Part shown: piece after piece, positions 8,503-18,207 of the stretch | Layout: every line of letters starts with the position of its first letter | Numbering within the stretch: the first letter of the stretch is position 1 | Assembly: GCA_900549665.1 (NCBI GenBank) | Contig: URPH01000010.1 | Coordinates: 16,013-80,012, forward strand | Length of the DNA stretch: 64,000 nt | Reading direction: 5' to 3' | From: an uncultured Lachnospiraceae bacterium | GTDB taxonomy: Bacteria > Bacillota > Clostridia > Lachnospirales > Lachnospiraceae | Notes under the pieces: model-generated | Seen by the model: only the letters and a program-made list of their open reading frames with translations | What the model was told of the DNA's origin: nothing | Database searches by the model: none | Translations under genes and position numbers: made by a program

Positions 8503-11500
8503 TTAAATAAGTTCCACCACTTCCGAAAAATGGAAGGAATAAATATATACCCCGGCGACCTCTTTGCCCGTGATCCGTTCCAAAGCCTCTTTATAATAAT
8601 CCAGCTGAAGCTTATATCTTCTCACAAGCTCCTCTTTTTCACTGACACGATCTGTTTTGTAATCCATCAGATAAATCCTGCCATCCTCTTCATAATAGGC
8701 ATCTATGATACCCTGAATCAACATCGTCTCTTCTTCCGGGAATTTTTCATTTACACGTTTTGCCGGTATTTCCATGACAAATGGCTGTTCTTTAAATAGC
8801 AGATGTTTTTCATCAGCCTCCATCATTTTTTTTGCAAGCAGGCTTTCAAAAAAAGCAATGATTTTGCGTTCGTCCAATAGTTTTAGATCGCGCTCCGGCA
8901 TTAATTTTTCCGAAAGTATGCGTTTTTTCTGTTTTATTAAATTATATTTTAATTTTTCAGTAAATATATCTGTATAATCTCTATGTGTATAATCTTTTTC
9001 CTTCTCACAGGCGTCATCATTCCGGTACTCTGCCGCAAGTTCTGCAAAATCCAGAAGCTCCATAAAACGGTGATATGCACTACCACGGGTGGATCCTGCC
9101 ACCTTTGTTTCTTCCTTCATAAACTCAGGGATAACCTGTTTTTCCTGCTCTGTATCGAAAATAACCTCAGTCTGTTCATCCTCATGCAGAGCAGCATGCT
9201 TGAGCTCGGATACACTGGTCTTGTTGTACAGACCCTCCAGCTCTTTATGCGGATATTCATAGGCAGTTTTTTCCATAAGCGCCGCACTTCTGTCATCCGG
9301 CACAGCCTGTATCATCTGTAAAAAGGCATCCTTTTTCAGCCGCTCCCGGATTGTCTCATCTGCCCGGTTAAGCATCAGCTCATCTTCATGTACCACAAAG
9401 ACATCAAAAAGCTTCTCATCCTTTTTTACCGCCATCACGTAAAATAACAGCTTCAAATAGCTGGTACTCTCTAAGATCAGCTGTCCGTCTACCATCTCAT
9501 TTCCGACAATCTGCTCACATTTTTCAAATGCATCCTGATAATCTGAAACGGTACCTGTCAGAATACATTTTTCCTTTGCACGGGTCAATGCCACATAAAG
9601 TACACGAAGCTCCTCACCCATACTGTCTACAAGCTGCTGTCTGGCAATCCACTGCTGCTTGATAGTCGTTCTGCGGAATTTTTCATGATAATTGCGGTAC
9701 TCAAGGCCAATTCCCAGATCTGTATGTAAGAGCAGTGAGCCGTTGATATCCCGGCGGTTAAATCTTTTGGCAAGCCCGGATACAAAGCAGACCGGAAATT
9801 CCAGACCCTTGCTCTTGTGGATTGTCATGATACGGACTGTATTGATGCATTCCTCGCTGCCGCTTCCATAGTCAATTTCATATTTTTCCAGCTGCTTCAT
9901 ATACTGCAAAAATCCAAACAGTCCATGCATACGGCTCTGTTCATAGGTTTTTGCCTGTGAAAGAAGCATTTCCACTGTTTCACGCCTGCTGCCACCGGCC
10001 GGAAGCGCAGAAACATATTCCAGATAACGATGTCTGCGTAACAACTGATATAGAAAATCATGCACGGATTCCGTTTTCGAAAGCAGCCTCATTTCATCCA
10101 GTTCTTCCAGAAAAGCAGTTGTTTTGCCATTTTCATAAAGCTTCAGCTTCTCATAATAAGACAGCTTCGTTCCGTCATCAGACGAGATCAGGGAAATCTC
10201 GGAAAGCTCATCATCCGTAAAACCAAATAACGGTGATTTCAAGACTGCCGCAAGCGGAATATCCCGGAACGGATTTACACAGACCTCCATATATTGCAGC
10301 AAAATCCGGATTTCCAAAGCAGAGAAATATCCGGTCTTACTCGGTATTGTGACAGGAATGCCTTCTTTTTTTAACACCTCTTCCAGCTTGTTTTCCAGAC
10401 TTCCGATAGATCTGGTCAATATGACAATATCGTCATATCTCATATCACGAAGCTGCCCGGTTGCTTTATCCGTCACCTTTGTCTCCCGCATCAGTCGTTT
10501 GATCCTGTGTGCGATCAGATATGCTTCTCCTTCAGAAGATGACAGTTCTGTCGTTTCACCGTTTTCATCTTTTTTTTCATATAACAGAAGCTCCGGTGTA
10601 TAATCACCGCTTTCATCTTCTGTATAATCAGCCCCCGGATACAGCGCTGCCGCATCATCATAGACAATCCCGCCCACATCCGGATGCATAAGGGGGTAAA
10701 ATACATCATTTACCAGCTTTAAAACCGAACTGCGGCTACGGAAATTCTGCTTTAGTTCAATCCTTTCACAGGTATTTTCCGCTTCTTTTCCATAGCGGTT
10801 GTATTTTTCCATAAAAATTTCCGGACGCGCCATTCGGAAACGATAGATACTCTGTTTCATATCTCCAACCATAAAACGATTGGGCGAAGCATCATACTCT
10901 CTTGATATCGTCGACAACAACAGTTCCTGAACATCATTACTATCCTGATATTCATCGATCATCACGGCTTCAAAATGCTTTTGATACCACAGTGCGGTCT
11001 GTGTCGGTCCGCCATCTGCATCAACCAGGATCTGAAGGGCAAAATGCTCCATATCCGAAAAATCAATAACATTTTCCCTGCGCTTATCGGCTGCAAACTG
11101 CTCCATAAAGGAAAGCGTGAGCTTCAAAAGCGGGCGCAGTAAGGCACCGGCATGATTCATATCCTCGAAAAGTGCAGCTGCCGGTTCATAAAAGAACTGT
11201 TCTTTCATTTTTTTGATACGGTCCTTGACAAGACTTCTGATTGCCTGCACCCTGGCCTTTACCTGTTCATCACAGGAGTCTTTTTTAGCCGCCGGCAGAC
11301 GTTTAAATTCCATGTTTTGCAGTTCCCGGAACATCGCATCATATCCGGTACAGGACAATATCCGGTTCAATGTCTCCCTCTCACCGTTTAATACCTCTCC
11401 GTATACCTCCGGACCTTCCCCCTCCGTACACAGGAAAAGGATTTGATCGTAGTTGCCTATATAGCCCCGGATCTCAGAATGTGCCTCGGAAAGCAGAGCC

Positions 11501-12135
11501 TGCATAAAACCGGTCTGACAAAAATCATCCACATCCGCAATTTCATAATCCTCCATGGTCTCTTTCAGCCATTTTTCCGGATAAGGCTTGCTCATGACAA
11601 AGGAGAAAATCTGATATACCATATCTTCGATCGGAAAATCCCTGCCCTTTACGGAAAAAGCATTGGTCAGGTTGATAAACTCAGGCTCTTTTTCCATGTA
11701 GGCCTTCTCCATCGTCTTTTCCATTGCCTTTTTCTGCATCCACTTCATCTTGCCCGGATCCAATACGGAAAATCCCGGATCCAGCGATATATCCTGAAAA
11801 TGGTTCATCAGAATATAATGACAGAAGCTGTCAATCGTCGTGATCATCGCATGATTGATCAAAACAGACTGCCTCTTTAGCAGCTCGTCATCCGGATTTT
11901 CTTCCAGTCTTTTTAAAATAGTCCGATGGATTCGTTCCCTCATTTCAGCGGCTGCCGCATTGGTAAAGGTCACGACTAAGAGCCTGTCAATATCGACAGG
12001 CTTTTCACGGTCTGTGATCAGTCCGAGAATCCGCTCTACCAAAACGGCTGTTTTTCCGGATCCTGCAGCTGCAGATACCAGTACATTATGATTTCTGGCC
12101 GTTATGACCTTCTTTTGATCCGTCGTAAACTCCAT
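8503..12135 (-). CDS. addA: ATP-dependent helicase/nuclease subunit A
   Basis: Large subunit of the AddAB helicase-nuclease that processes double-strand breaks for recombination, the Firmicutes counterpart of RecBCD. It has 1210 residues: UvrD-like helicase with Walker A AAAGSGKT near 22-29, motif II DEYQDSN, motif III-like VGDMKQSIYRFR, motif VI VALTRAKEK, and a C-terminal RecB-type nuclease with GIIDAYYE and DYKTD (catalytic region near 1140-1160). The ATG has AAGGAG 10 bases upstream. Its 5' end overlaps the end of addB by 50 bases, so the two are co-translated. Confidence 0.96.
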   Translation of the reverse strand: MEFTTDQKKVITARNHNVLVSAAAGSGKTAVLVERILGLITDREKPVDIDRLLVVTFTNAAAAEMRERIHRTILKRLEENPDDELLKRQSVLINHAMITTIDSFCHYILMNHFQDISLDPGFSVLDPGKMKWMQKKAMEKTMEKAYMEKEPEFINLTNAFSVKGRDFPIEDMVYQIFSFVMSKPYPEKWLKETMEDYEIADVDDFCQTGFMQALLSEAHSEIRGYIGNYDQILFLCTEGEGPEVYGEVLNGERETLNRILSCTGYDAMFRELQNMEFKRLPAAKKDSCDEQVKARVQAIRSLVKDRIKKMKEQFFYEPAAALFEDMNHAGALLRPLLKLTLSFMEQFAADKRRENVIDFSDMEHFALQILVDADGGPTQTALWYQKHFEAVMIDEYQDSNDVQELLLSTISREYDASPNRFMVGDMKQSIYRFRMARPEIFMEKYNRYGKEAENTCERIELKQNFRSRSSVLKLVNDVFYPLMHPDVGGIVYDDAAALYPGADYTEDESGDYTPELLLYEKKDENGETTELSSSEGEAYLIAHRIKRLMRETKVTDKATGQLRDMRYDDIVILTRSIGSLENKLEEVLKKEGIPVTIPSKTGYFSALEIRILLQYMEVCVNPFRDIPLAAVLKSPLFGFTDDELSEISLISSDDGTKLSYYEKLKLYENGKTTAFLEELDEMRLLSKTESVHDFLYQLLRRHRYLEYVSALPAGGSRRETVEMLLSQAKTYEQSRMHGLFGFLQYMKQLEKYEIDYGSGSEECINTVRIMTIHKSKGLEFPVCFVSGLAKRFNRRDINGSLLLHTDLGIGLEYRNYHEKFRRTTIKQQWIARQQLVDSMGEELRVLYVALTRAKEKCILTGTVSDYQDAFEKCEQIVGNEMVDGQLILESTSYLKLLFYVMAVKKDEKLFDVFVVHEDELMLNRADETIRERLKKDAFLQMIQAVPDDRSAALMEKTAYEYPHKELEGLYNKTSVSELKHAALHEDEQTEVIFDTEQEKQVIPEFMKEETKVAGSTRGSAYHRFMELLDFAELAAEYRNDDACEKEKDYTHRDYTDIFTEKLKYNLIKQKKRILSEKLMPERDLKLLDERKIIAFFESLLAKKMMEADEKHLLFKEQPFVMEIPAKRVNEKFPEEETMLIQGIIDAYYEEDGRIYLMDYKTDRVSEKEELVRRYKLQLDYYKEALERITGKEVAGVYIYSFHFSEVVELI

Positions 12136-15100
12136 GTTCGGACAACTCCTTTTTCATCTGCTCATAGACTGCATCCTGCTTTAATTCCATATCACGCTCC
12201 TTAAAGCCGGGCAGCTTCTTTTCAAATCCGCAGATGCTTCTGTATGCACAATACCGGCAGGTCGTCTGCTCTGCCTGCTCTTTGATCGGGCTGATGCAGA
12301 TATCACCCTCCCGTATGCTTTGTGCGATCTGTTTTACTTTATAATCCGCATATTTTTCTATCAGTTCAAACTGTACCTTACCTGCAGTCTGTGAAGTACC
12401 GGACAATTCACCGTTTTTCTTGTATTTGACAGGAACTGCCAGTGATTCTGCGCCCTGCGTCCGGTCCAGGTGCTCCAGTACCGCATCATCCTCAAGGATC
12501 AGTCCATTGACGCGCAGCTGCTTGCGGATAGCCTGCATCCGCTCCTCGGGATTGTCTAAAGAAAGGCTCTCCGGCATCGGATCCGCAATTTCATAATAGA
12601 AGCAGGCGGATGGCACGATCGTTTTATCCGGATATTCCTTTTTTTGTGCCGTCACGGCTGCATTCAGATAAACAGCCAGCTGCAGATCCAGACCATAATA
12701 CAGGCGTGAAATATCAAAGGTATGACTCCCGGACTTGTAATCAAGCACTTTCACATAGCGCGTATCTCCATCCTCTGCAATATCCAGACGGTCGATCTTG
12801 CCATACAGGGAAGGATTGGCAAGATAACGAAACGAAAGCTCGTAGCATGCCGGGCGAAAATCACCCTGCATAAGCTGATAGGAAAGGCTGTCAAGAGTCG
12901 TCTTTAACATCTCCTTAGCCCGTTCCTTTAAAGCCTCATTGCGTGCCGTATCAAAAAGAACCCGGTTGCGGTATTCGGTTGCAAAATGCTCTACCGTATC
13001 CTCCACAAAGCTTTCCGCCGTTTCCTTGGAATAGCTTGTCCAGTCCTCACCCTTTACCGTAAGATAATTTCCAAACTGATACAACGCCTCGTGATACAGA
13101 TTGCCAAGATCCGTGATATCAAATTCATAATGCTCCTCATCCGAAAGCTGCAATCCATACTTTAAAAAATGGGCATACGCGCAGGCGCTGAACTGTTCAA
13201 GTCTGCTGACGCTGGTATGAAGATTATCCCCAAACAGCGCCTTTGCAATATATGCCGAAAGCCTGCGGTCCCGGTATTCAAAAAAGGCCGCATCCAAAAT
13301 TCCCGCAAAATCCCGCTCTCTGCAGAATATATGACCAAGTGACAATAAATAATCCCATTTGCCGCTGTCCTCAAGGATTGTTCCGGCAACATATTCGCGC
13401 AACAGTCTTGTTAACAGCTTCAGTCCGCATTCCCTGCTTTCGATCATATAAAGAAGCGTATCCTCGGTGATCATCCGGATTTCCAGATCCGTATACAGCT
13501 TTTCGACTGTGTGGATCAGATAGGACGGTCTCAATAAATCTCCAGCCTCATCCACCTCGGCATAGGAAAGGATCAGCTGTTCTGACGGCTGTGTCATATT
13601 CATATACAGGTACAGACGCTCCTCAAAGCTCTTCTGTCTCGGCGTCGGTGCCAGGGTGACACCAAGATCAGAAAGAAATTCCCGTTCCAGATCCGATAAA
13701 ATACCACCCGAAGCACCATGTCCGGGTATAATGCCATCGTTGACACCTACAATAAACAATACCTTGACCGGCTTTAACCTTGTACGCTCTAAATCTCCGG
13801 CAATGACCTGATCCTCACTCTGCGGAATACTTCCGACCTTCAGCTCTGCAAAACCCGCCTTTAAGATTTCTCCATATTCATCTAACGGCATCGGCTCTTT
13901 TAACAATTCATAAATCTGATCAAACAGCGCAATGACAGCCGCATATACCTGTTCATATTCTTTTGCCTTTGCGGGCATATTTTTTTCTTTAAAATCTTCC
14001 GCCTGCTTTTTCAATTTGACTTCCAGAGAAAGATTGACACAAATGTCATATAATTTTCTGGTATAATTCCCGGTATTTTTTTCATCATCTTCCATAAAAA
14101 GCAAGGGTGTCAGGCATTTTATCAATACTTCACGTACAAGCTCGTGTACCGGTAATCCTGCTGTTCTTTTACCAGCGCTTTGTTCGTCTTCACACTCTGT
14201 GCTGCCATCCACATCGCTCTGAAAATCCTGCTGATCGGGCATCCCGGACATTGTTATGGCTTCAAACGGCTCCAGATATCGTTTCCTTCCACGGATACCG
14301 TGACTGACAATATACATTTCAAAGCAGTCGATCTGTTCCTCCGTAAGATCCAGATAACCGGTACGAAGCAGCTCCATCACGGATTCATATGAAAAATCTG
14401 AGGTGATCACCTTGACAACTCCAAGCAAAAATACCATCAGAGGATGAAACAACAGACTCCTGTTCTGGTCCAGAAACAGCGGTATCTCCTGCTCTGCAAA
14501 GCTTTCCCGCATGATCTGCCCATATGTATTCAGATCACCCGTTATAACCGCAAAATCACGGTAACAATAGCCTTTTTCACGGATCAGCCGGCGAATGGTA
14601 AGGCAGACCCAGTCAGCCTCTGCCTTGGGGCTTAAACAATGATTGATCACGACCTCATCCTTGCATGCTGTCGGCATACTGACACGGTCCCTGAACAGAT
14701 TCTGCTCCAGATGCGACAGTCCGGTATGGTTCTGAAAACGCACTGCCGGTCTTTTTGTAAGCACAATATCTTCATCACGCTTTATCATACTGCGTTCAGC
14801 CAGAGCACACAGACGCTGGTAGGCCTTGGCGGTCAGATAGTACATGCTCTGTGAAATATCTTTTCTGGTCAGATCATCTTTTTTATCCGCAAGCAGGGTA
14901 ACGATCACCTGACTGCAAAGCTGCATCAGCTCCTGTAAAAGACGCTCCTGTATGGGTGTAAAACCGGTAAACCCATCAAATACCACGACACTGTCACGTA
15001 TCAGGCGTGAACGGTGTAAATTGGATGTCAGAAGGTCCATGCTTTCCTCAGTTGTAATATATTTATCAGCAATGTATTTTTTATAGCCACGATATAAAAT

Positions 15101-15580
15101 CTGCAGGTCCGTAAGCTTGGCACTCAGATTGCCCTTTTCCTTCGTCTGCTCGCAAAATGCACTCAGATCATCCGGCGAAACACCATACTGCGCAAATTCA
15201 GAGATCATGGATTTAACCTGCGCGATATAGCCGATTTTTCTCATATTGGCTCCAACGACCGACAGTTTTTTCTCGCAGTCAGCGGCCACCTTGCGAAGAA
15301 TCAGGTTTTTACCGGTATCATCAAGCTTTGGCAGACTTTCCAGGCCCAGCTCCTCAAATATCCGGTGGCTTAAGCGTCCGAAGCTCAACACCTCGACATT
15401 CAGGATACCTCCGTGCTCTGATAAACGGCACAGCACCTTTTGCGTCTGCATCGTAAACTGGTCCGGTACAATCACAAAAAAGCGTCTGAAAGGCTCTTCT
15501 TTCGCACGCTTTAAAATTTCCTGATATACAGTTGTACTCTTTCCGGTGCCGGAAGCACCAATATAAAACTGCAGTGACAT
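12086..15580 (-). CDS. addB: ATP-dependent nuclease subunit B
   Basis: Partner of AddA, 1164 residues. It starts MSLQFYIGASGTGKS with a Walker A motif at 8-15. The C-terminal nuclease domain shows LDYKSG. Iron-sulfur cluster ligands are visible: one Cys in FSACAYAHF and three in CRYCAYRSIC (about 1108, 1111 and 1117). I chose the ATG at 15580 because family members begin at this point. An in-frame TTG 15 bases upstream directly touches the AAGGA and is less likely. It follows a small unknown gene by about 18 bases. Confidence 0.95.
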   Translation of the reverse strand: MSLQFYIGASGTGKSTTVYQEILKRAKEEPFRRFFVIVPDQFTMQTQKVLCRLSEHGGILNVEVLSFGRLSHRIFEELGLESLPKLDDTGKNLILRKVAADCEKKLSVVGANMRKIGYIAQVKSMISEFAQYGVSPDDLSAFCEQTKEKGNLSAKLTDLQILYRGYKKYIADKYITTEESMDLLTSNLHRSRLIRDSVVVFDGFTGFTPIQERLLQELMQLCSQVIVTLLADKKDDLTRKDISQSMYYLTAKAYQRLCALAERSMIKRDEDIVLTKRPAVRFQNHTGLSHLEQNLFRDRVSMPTACKDEVVINHCLSPKAEADWVCLTIRRLIREKGYCYRDFAVITGDLNTYGQIMRESFAEQEIPLFLDQNRSLLFHPLMVFLLGVVKVITSDFSYESVMELLRTGYLDLTEEQIDCFEMYIVSHGIRGRKRYLEPFEAITMSGMPDQQDFQSDVDGSTECEDEQSAGKRTAGLPVHELVREVLIKCLTPLLFMEDDEKNTGNYTRKLYDICVNLSLEVKLKKQAEDFKEKNMPAKAKEYEQVYAAVIALFDQIYELLKEPMPLDEYGEILKAGFAELKVGSIPQSEDQVIAGDLERTRLKPVKVLFIVGVNDGIIPGHGASGGILSDLEREFLSDLGVTLAPTPRQKSFEERLYLYMNMTQPSEQLILSYAEVDEAGDLLRPSYLIHTVEKLYTDLEIRMITEDTLLYMIESRECGLKLLTRLLREYVAGTILEDSGKWDYLLSLGHIFCRERDFAGILDAAFFEYRDRRLSAYIAKALFGDNLHTSVSRLEQFSACAYAHFLKYGLQLSDEEHYEFDITDLGNLYHEALYQFGNYLTVKGEDWTSYSKETAESFVEDTVEHFATEYRNRVLFDTARNEALKERAKEMLKTTLDSLSYQLMQGDFRPACYELSFRYLANPSLYGKIDRLDIAEDGDTRYVKVLDYKSGSHTFDISRLYYGLDLQLAVYLNAAVTAQKKEYPDKTIVPSACFYYEIADPMPESLSLDNPEERMQAIRKQLRVNGLILEDDAVLEHLDRTQGAESLAVPVKYKKNGELSGTSQTAGKVQFELIEKYADYKVKQIAQSIREGDICISPIKEQAEQTTCRYCAYRSICGFEKKLPGFKERDMELKQDAVYEQMKKELSEHGVYDGSKEGHNGQKS

Positions 15581-15598
15581 AATTGCTTTGATCAATCC

Positions 15599-15985
15599 TT
15601 ACATAATCTGTGGCATAAAATCTTCGGTGTCTGCACAAAAAATACCTCCGCACACCGCTACAATTTTTTTCATGACAGCCTCGCTTTTTGCAAATTCAAT
15701 GGTCGGCACGGTAACAAAAAACAGTGTCTTTACCTTGTGCTCCTGCAAAAACCGGTTACTATAGTCATCCTTAAGATCCGGATCGCATTCTTCCAGATCC
15801 ATAGAGGCTTTTTCCTCTATCTCAACCTCAAGGACGCCGGCCTCTTTCCAGATTTCAATGCCGTATGCTTCTGAATCCAATGCATTTTTGATGTCTTCCA
15901 CATCGATTGCACGGTCTGCCATATAATACCAGTGACGTGGGAAGGAAACCTGTGGAGCAGTTTTTTTATTTTTATATTTTGCCAT
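15599..15985 (-). CDS. Conserved hypothetical protein upstream of addB
   Basis: Soluble protein of 128 residues that I do not recognise. It starts MAKYKNKKTAPQ, then PRHWYYMADRAIDVEDI, an acidic middle part and a C-terminus with a hydrophobic VAVCGGIFC segment. No signal peptide or membrane helix is seen. The start at 15985 has AAAGGA 12 bases upstream and is preferred over an earlier in-frame codon. It ends 18 bases before addB and is very likely co-transcribed with addBA, which hints at a link to repair, but that is only context. Confidence 0.75.
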   Translation of the reverse strand: MAKYKNKKTAPQVSFPRHWYYMADRAIDVEDIKNALDSEAYGIEIWKEAGVLEVEIEEKASMDLEECDPDLKDDYSNRFLQEHKVKTLFFVTVPTIEFAKSEAVMKKIVAVCGGIFCADTEDFMPQIM

Positions 15986-16066
15986 GATTTGTGTACATCC
16001 TTTCAGCGGAGCAGATGAAAAAATAAAGCCCTCTCGCACCAAGAAGGCCTCTGCTTTTCATAAATT

Positions 16067-16078
16067 TGGTAGCTACCA
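16067..16078. promoter_or_regulatory. 12-base perfect palindrome
   Basis: TGGTAGCTACCA lies in the gap between the HipA-like gene's 3' end and the start of the addBA-operon gene, about 80 bases before that start codon. A/T-rich sequence that could carry a promoter lies directly upstream on the minus strand. It may be an operator; there is no direct support. Confidence 0.3.
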
Positions 16079-16139
16079 TATATAATAATAATGATATATT
16101 TATTTGGATTTATCAAGTGTTTTTACAATGAAATAATTT

Positions 16140-17342
16140 TCAAAACTGCCTTTCTTTCCAAATATCCTTACCATTCTGAAAAGCTTTAAGCTTCATTCTT
16201 TTTCGTTCATAGAGTTCTTGCAGTTTTGGTATCCGAATATGCCGCTCCAAAAGATCCTTTTTATATATTGAAAAATCCATCTCTGCTTTATTTATATCGA
16301 CAATGTTCCTGTCTTTTACATAGCTTAATAATTTTATTTCCTTCCGGATAAAAGAGTGTGTGTTGATCTCATCCAGATGCACCTTATCCAATTGTTCATA
16401 CGGAATATTATAAAACATGGAATTTCCCGAATCATATATTGGTGCCATTCCCAAAATCTCCAATGTATCCGGATCTCTAATGATCGAAATATTATTCATG
16501 TGCCTGTCCGTATTCGAGAGTAAATAATCTGTCATAATTTCATAATCCATAAAATAATCAAATTCTTCTTCTTTCACACCAAGTGAAAGACAGACTCTTT
16601 TTAATGGATAATAATACGATTCATTTTGTCTTATTTTGATTGACTGCAGCAACTCCCATGCGCTTATGATTTCTTTATTTTCTGAGCAAAAATCATATGA
16701 CAGACATCCCAGCCCCTCAATACCGCCTTGAACCGTGATCATGATTTCCTGATAAGCCGTAAAATTTGAAAAATCCTGTTTTTTATGCAACTCGGTCGCA
16801 AATAACTCATTTATGCTTTGCTGGTAGGACTCTCCATAATTTCCTTTTATCATATATCTTTTGCCGGAAGCATCAATACACCACTTTTTCTGCAATTCCC
16901 CCTGAGACGCAGCGCAATTAAATTGCGTTTTGTTTCTCAAATCAACAACCTGATCCTGATTGATTGTCAGCTCCCCAAAGGTATCAACAAAATCATTTGT
17001 AAATAAATTTACATCAGCCCATGTCAGGCCCTCTCCACGCGGCTGAATCCAATAACAGTCCGACAGACTTAATGCCAGATTATCAATTAAAGCACTATTT
17101 GTAGATTCATATCCGAGCCGTTGGAGCGCACTTTTCGCTCCATTTCTGGTTTTAGGAATGGCTCTGTCCTTCCACCAGTCATGAAATTTCACATCATTCA
17201 TTTGTGCCCCAATCGGAAAATGTTCCAGAGCCGAAAGGTTTCTCTTATAATTTCCCAACCTGCCATCACCGGATAATTCCATCAGACACACCGGAATATC
17301 CTTATGCATGAGGTAATATTCTTCTACTCTTTTTTTTGCCAT
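16140..17342 (-). CDS. HipA-like protein kinase
   Basis: Putative Ser/Thr kinase of 400 residues from the HipA/CtkA-like group. The N-terminal region (1-125) does not look like the usual HipA N-terminal subdomain. The kinase core shows a candidate ATP-binding Lys near 166 in RYMIKGNYGES, an acidic NELFATEL at about 178-185, the catalytic loop SNTDRHMNN (Asp279, Asn284) and a DFG-like YDSGNS (Asp304). It starts 3 bases after the stop of an XRE-type regulator gene. HipA toxins phosphorylate glutamyl-tRNA synthetase or other targets and are neutralised by a HipB partner; whether this one is a toxin is inference. The pair ends the local minus-strand run without further genes. Confidence 0.82.
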   Translation of the reverse strand: MAKKRVEEYYLMHKDIPVCLMELSGDGRLGNYKRNLSALEHFPIGAQMNDVKFHDWWKDRAIPKTRNGAKSALQRLGYESTNSALIDNLALSLSDCYWIQPRGEGLTWADVNLFTNDFVDTFGELTINQDQVVDLRNKTQFNCAASQGELQKKWCIDASGKRYMIKGNYGESYQQSINELFATELHKKQDFSNFTAYQEIMITVQGGIEGLGCLSYDFCSENKEIISAWELLQSIKIRQNESYYYPLKRVCLSLGVKEEEFDYFMDYEIMTDYLLSNTDRHMNNISIIRDPDTLEILGMAPIYDSGNSMFYNIPYEQLDKVHLDEINTHSFIRKEIKLLSYVKDRNIVDINKAEMDFSIYKKDLLERHIRIPKLQELYERKRMKLKAFQNGKDIWKERQF

Positions 17343-17345
17343 AAC

Positions 17346-17741
17346 CTACCCCCACAGAATATCTTCCTGTTTGTCCAGTCTGCAATCCCGCGTGAATTTT
17401 TCCACTGCATCATAGTAACTTTCAAACAAAGAGTTGGCATATATTACCAGATTTTGTTCTTTTACACCATCAATTTTTTCTTTAATATCAATTCTGGTGC
17501 CTTTCATATCTACAATCGTCCGGCTAACTTCATCGTAGTAGTATGTGCCATTTATAGATTCTATTTTTCGCATTGAACTATTCTTCATTGGTATCTTTTC
17601 AGCAATCAGCTTCAAAATATATGGTGCGGGAGTACTTTCTCCGTATTCCCACCTTCGCAATGTTCCTACGGGGATTCCAAAACTATCTGCAAATTCCTTT
17701 TGTGTTTGTCCTGTCAGTCCTCTCAATTCTTTTATATTCAT
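17346..17741 (-). CDS. XRE-family regulator paired with the HipA-like kinase
   Basis: Protein of 131 residues. An N-terminal Cro/C1-type helix-turn-helix (about 1-55) reads IKELRGLTGQTQKEFADSFG and TLRRWEYGESTPAP. A C-terminal part of about 75 residues could contact the kinase. The ATG at 17741 has GGAG 10 bases upstream and is preferred over an upstream start. It lies 3 bases before the kinase gene, the HipB-HipA order. A palindrome inside its own promoter (17785-17807) suggests autorepression. Confidence 0.85.
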   Translation of the reverse strand: MNIKELRGLTGQTQKEFADSFGIPVGTLRRWEYGESTPAPYILKLIAEKIPMKNSSMRKIESINGTYYYDEVSRTIVDMKGTRIDIKEKIDGVKEQNLVIYANSLFESYYDAVEKFTRDCRLDKQEDILWG

Positions 17742-17784
17742 GAAAACCACTCTCCAAATAATCAAATTGGGTGCTTTTTATTTA

Positions 17785-17813
17785 AAAATACCCGATATGA
17801 GTATTTTTGTCAA
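17785..17813 (-). promoter_or_regulatory. Promoter with embedded palindromic operator of the XRE/HipA-like pair
   Basis: On the minus strand TTGACA (17813-17808), a 17-base spacer and TATTTT (17790-17785). The spacer and -10 are occupied by an inverted repeat, AAAATACTC and GGGTATTTT with a 5-base centre (17785-17807; 8 of 9 positions pair). This is the classic layout for an autorepressing HTH protein. Confidence 0.7.
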
Positions 17814-17839
17814 TATACTTGCTTTTATTCATCTATAAC

Positions 17840-17879
17840 AAAAAAAGGATGCAGCCTCATTTCTGAAGCCACATCCCTT
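17840..17879 (-). terminator. Intrinsic terminator of the feo operon
   Basis: On the minus strand a 12-base-pair stem, GATGTGGCTTCA with TGAGGCTGCATC (some G-T pairs), closes a GAAA tetraloop and is followed by CC and seven Ts. It lies 20 bases after the Fur-like gene. Confidence 0.85.
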
Positions 17880-17899
17880 ATTTGGTAATCTAATGCGGA

Positions 17900-18187
17900 C
17901 TATACTGCATCATAAGAAACATCCTGCATATCAATGCGGTACATGTTTTTTCGATTGATAGCACCGATTTCCTCTAACAGATTGATCATGCGATACACAG
18001 TTGCTATGCCAATGGAATCATCTTCATTTGCCGCTTTATAATAAATCTCCTTGCAGCTGGCACATTCTTCTTCCAATATAATGTCTAAAAGGATTTTCCT
18101 CTGTTTTGTCATACGGCATCCGTTTTCTTTCAACCGTTTCACAACTTTTTCTTTTTGAGATTGTGTTTTCTGAATTTCTCCTGCCAT
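17900..18187 (-). CDS. Short Fur-family regulator without dimerisation domain
   Basis: Protein of 95 residues corresponding only to the N-terminal winged-helix domain of Fur/Zur/PerR proteins: RLKENGCRMTKQRKILLDII and GIATVYRMINLLEEIGAI. Full-length family members have about 140-150 residues with a metal-binding dimerisation domain, which is absent. The reading frame ends cleanly before a terminator, and the C-terminus MQDVSYDAV shows no sign of a frameshift remnant. It is the last gene of the feo cluster, so a role in iron response is likely. Cys residues at 24 (NGC) and in ECASC could bind metal; this is speculative. The ATG has AAAGGAA upstream. Confidence 0.8.
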   Translation of the reverse strand: MAGEIQKTQSQKEKVVKRLKENGCRMTKQRKILLDIILEEECASCKEIYYKAANEDDSIGIATVYRMINLLEEIGAINRKNMYRIDMQDVSYDAV

Positions 18188-18207
18188 ATCTCATATTCCT
18201 TTCACAC

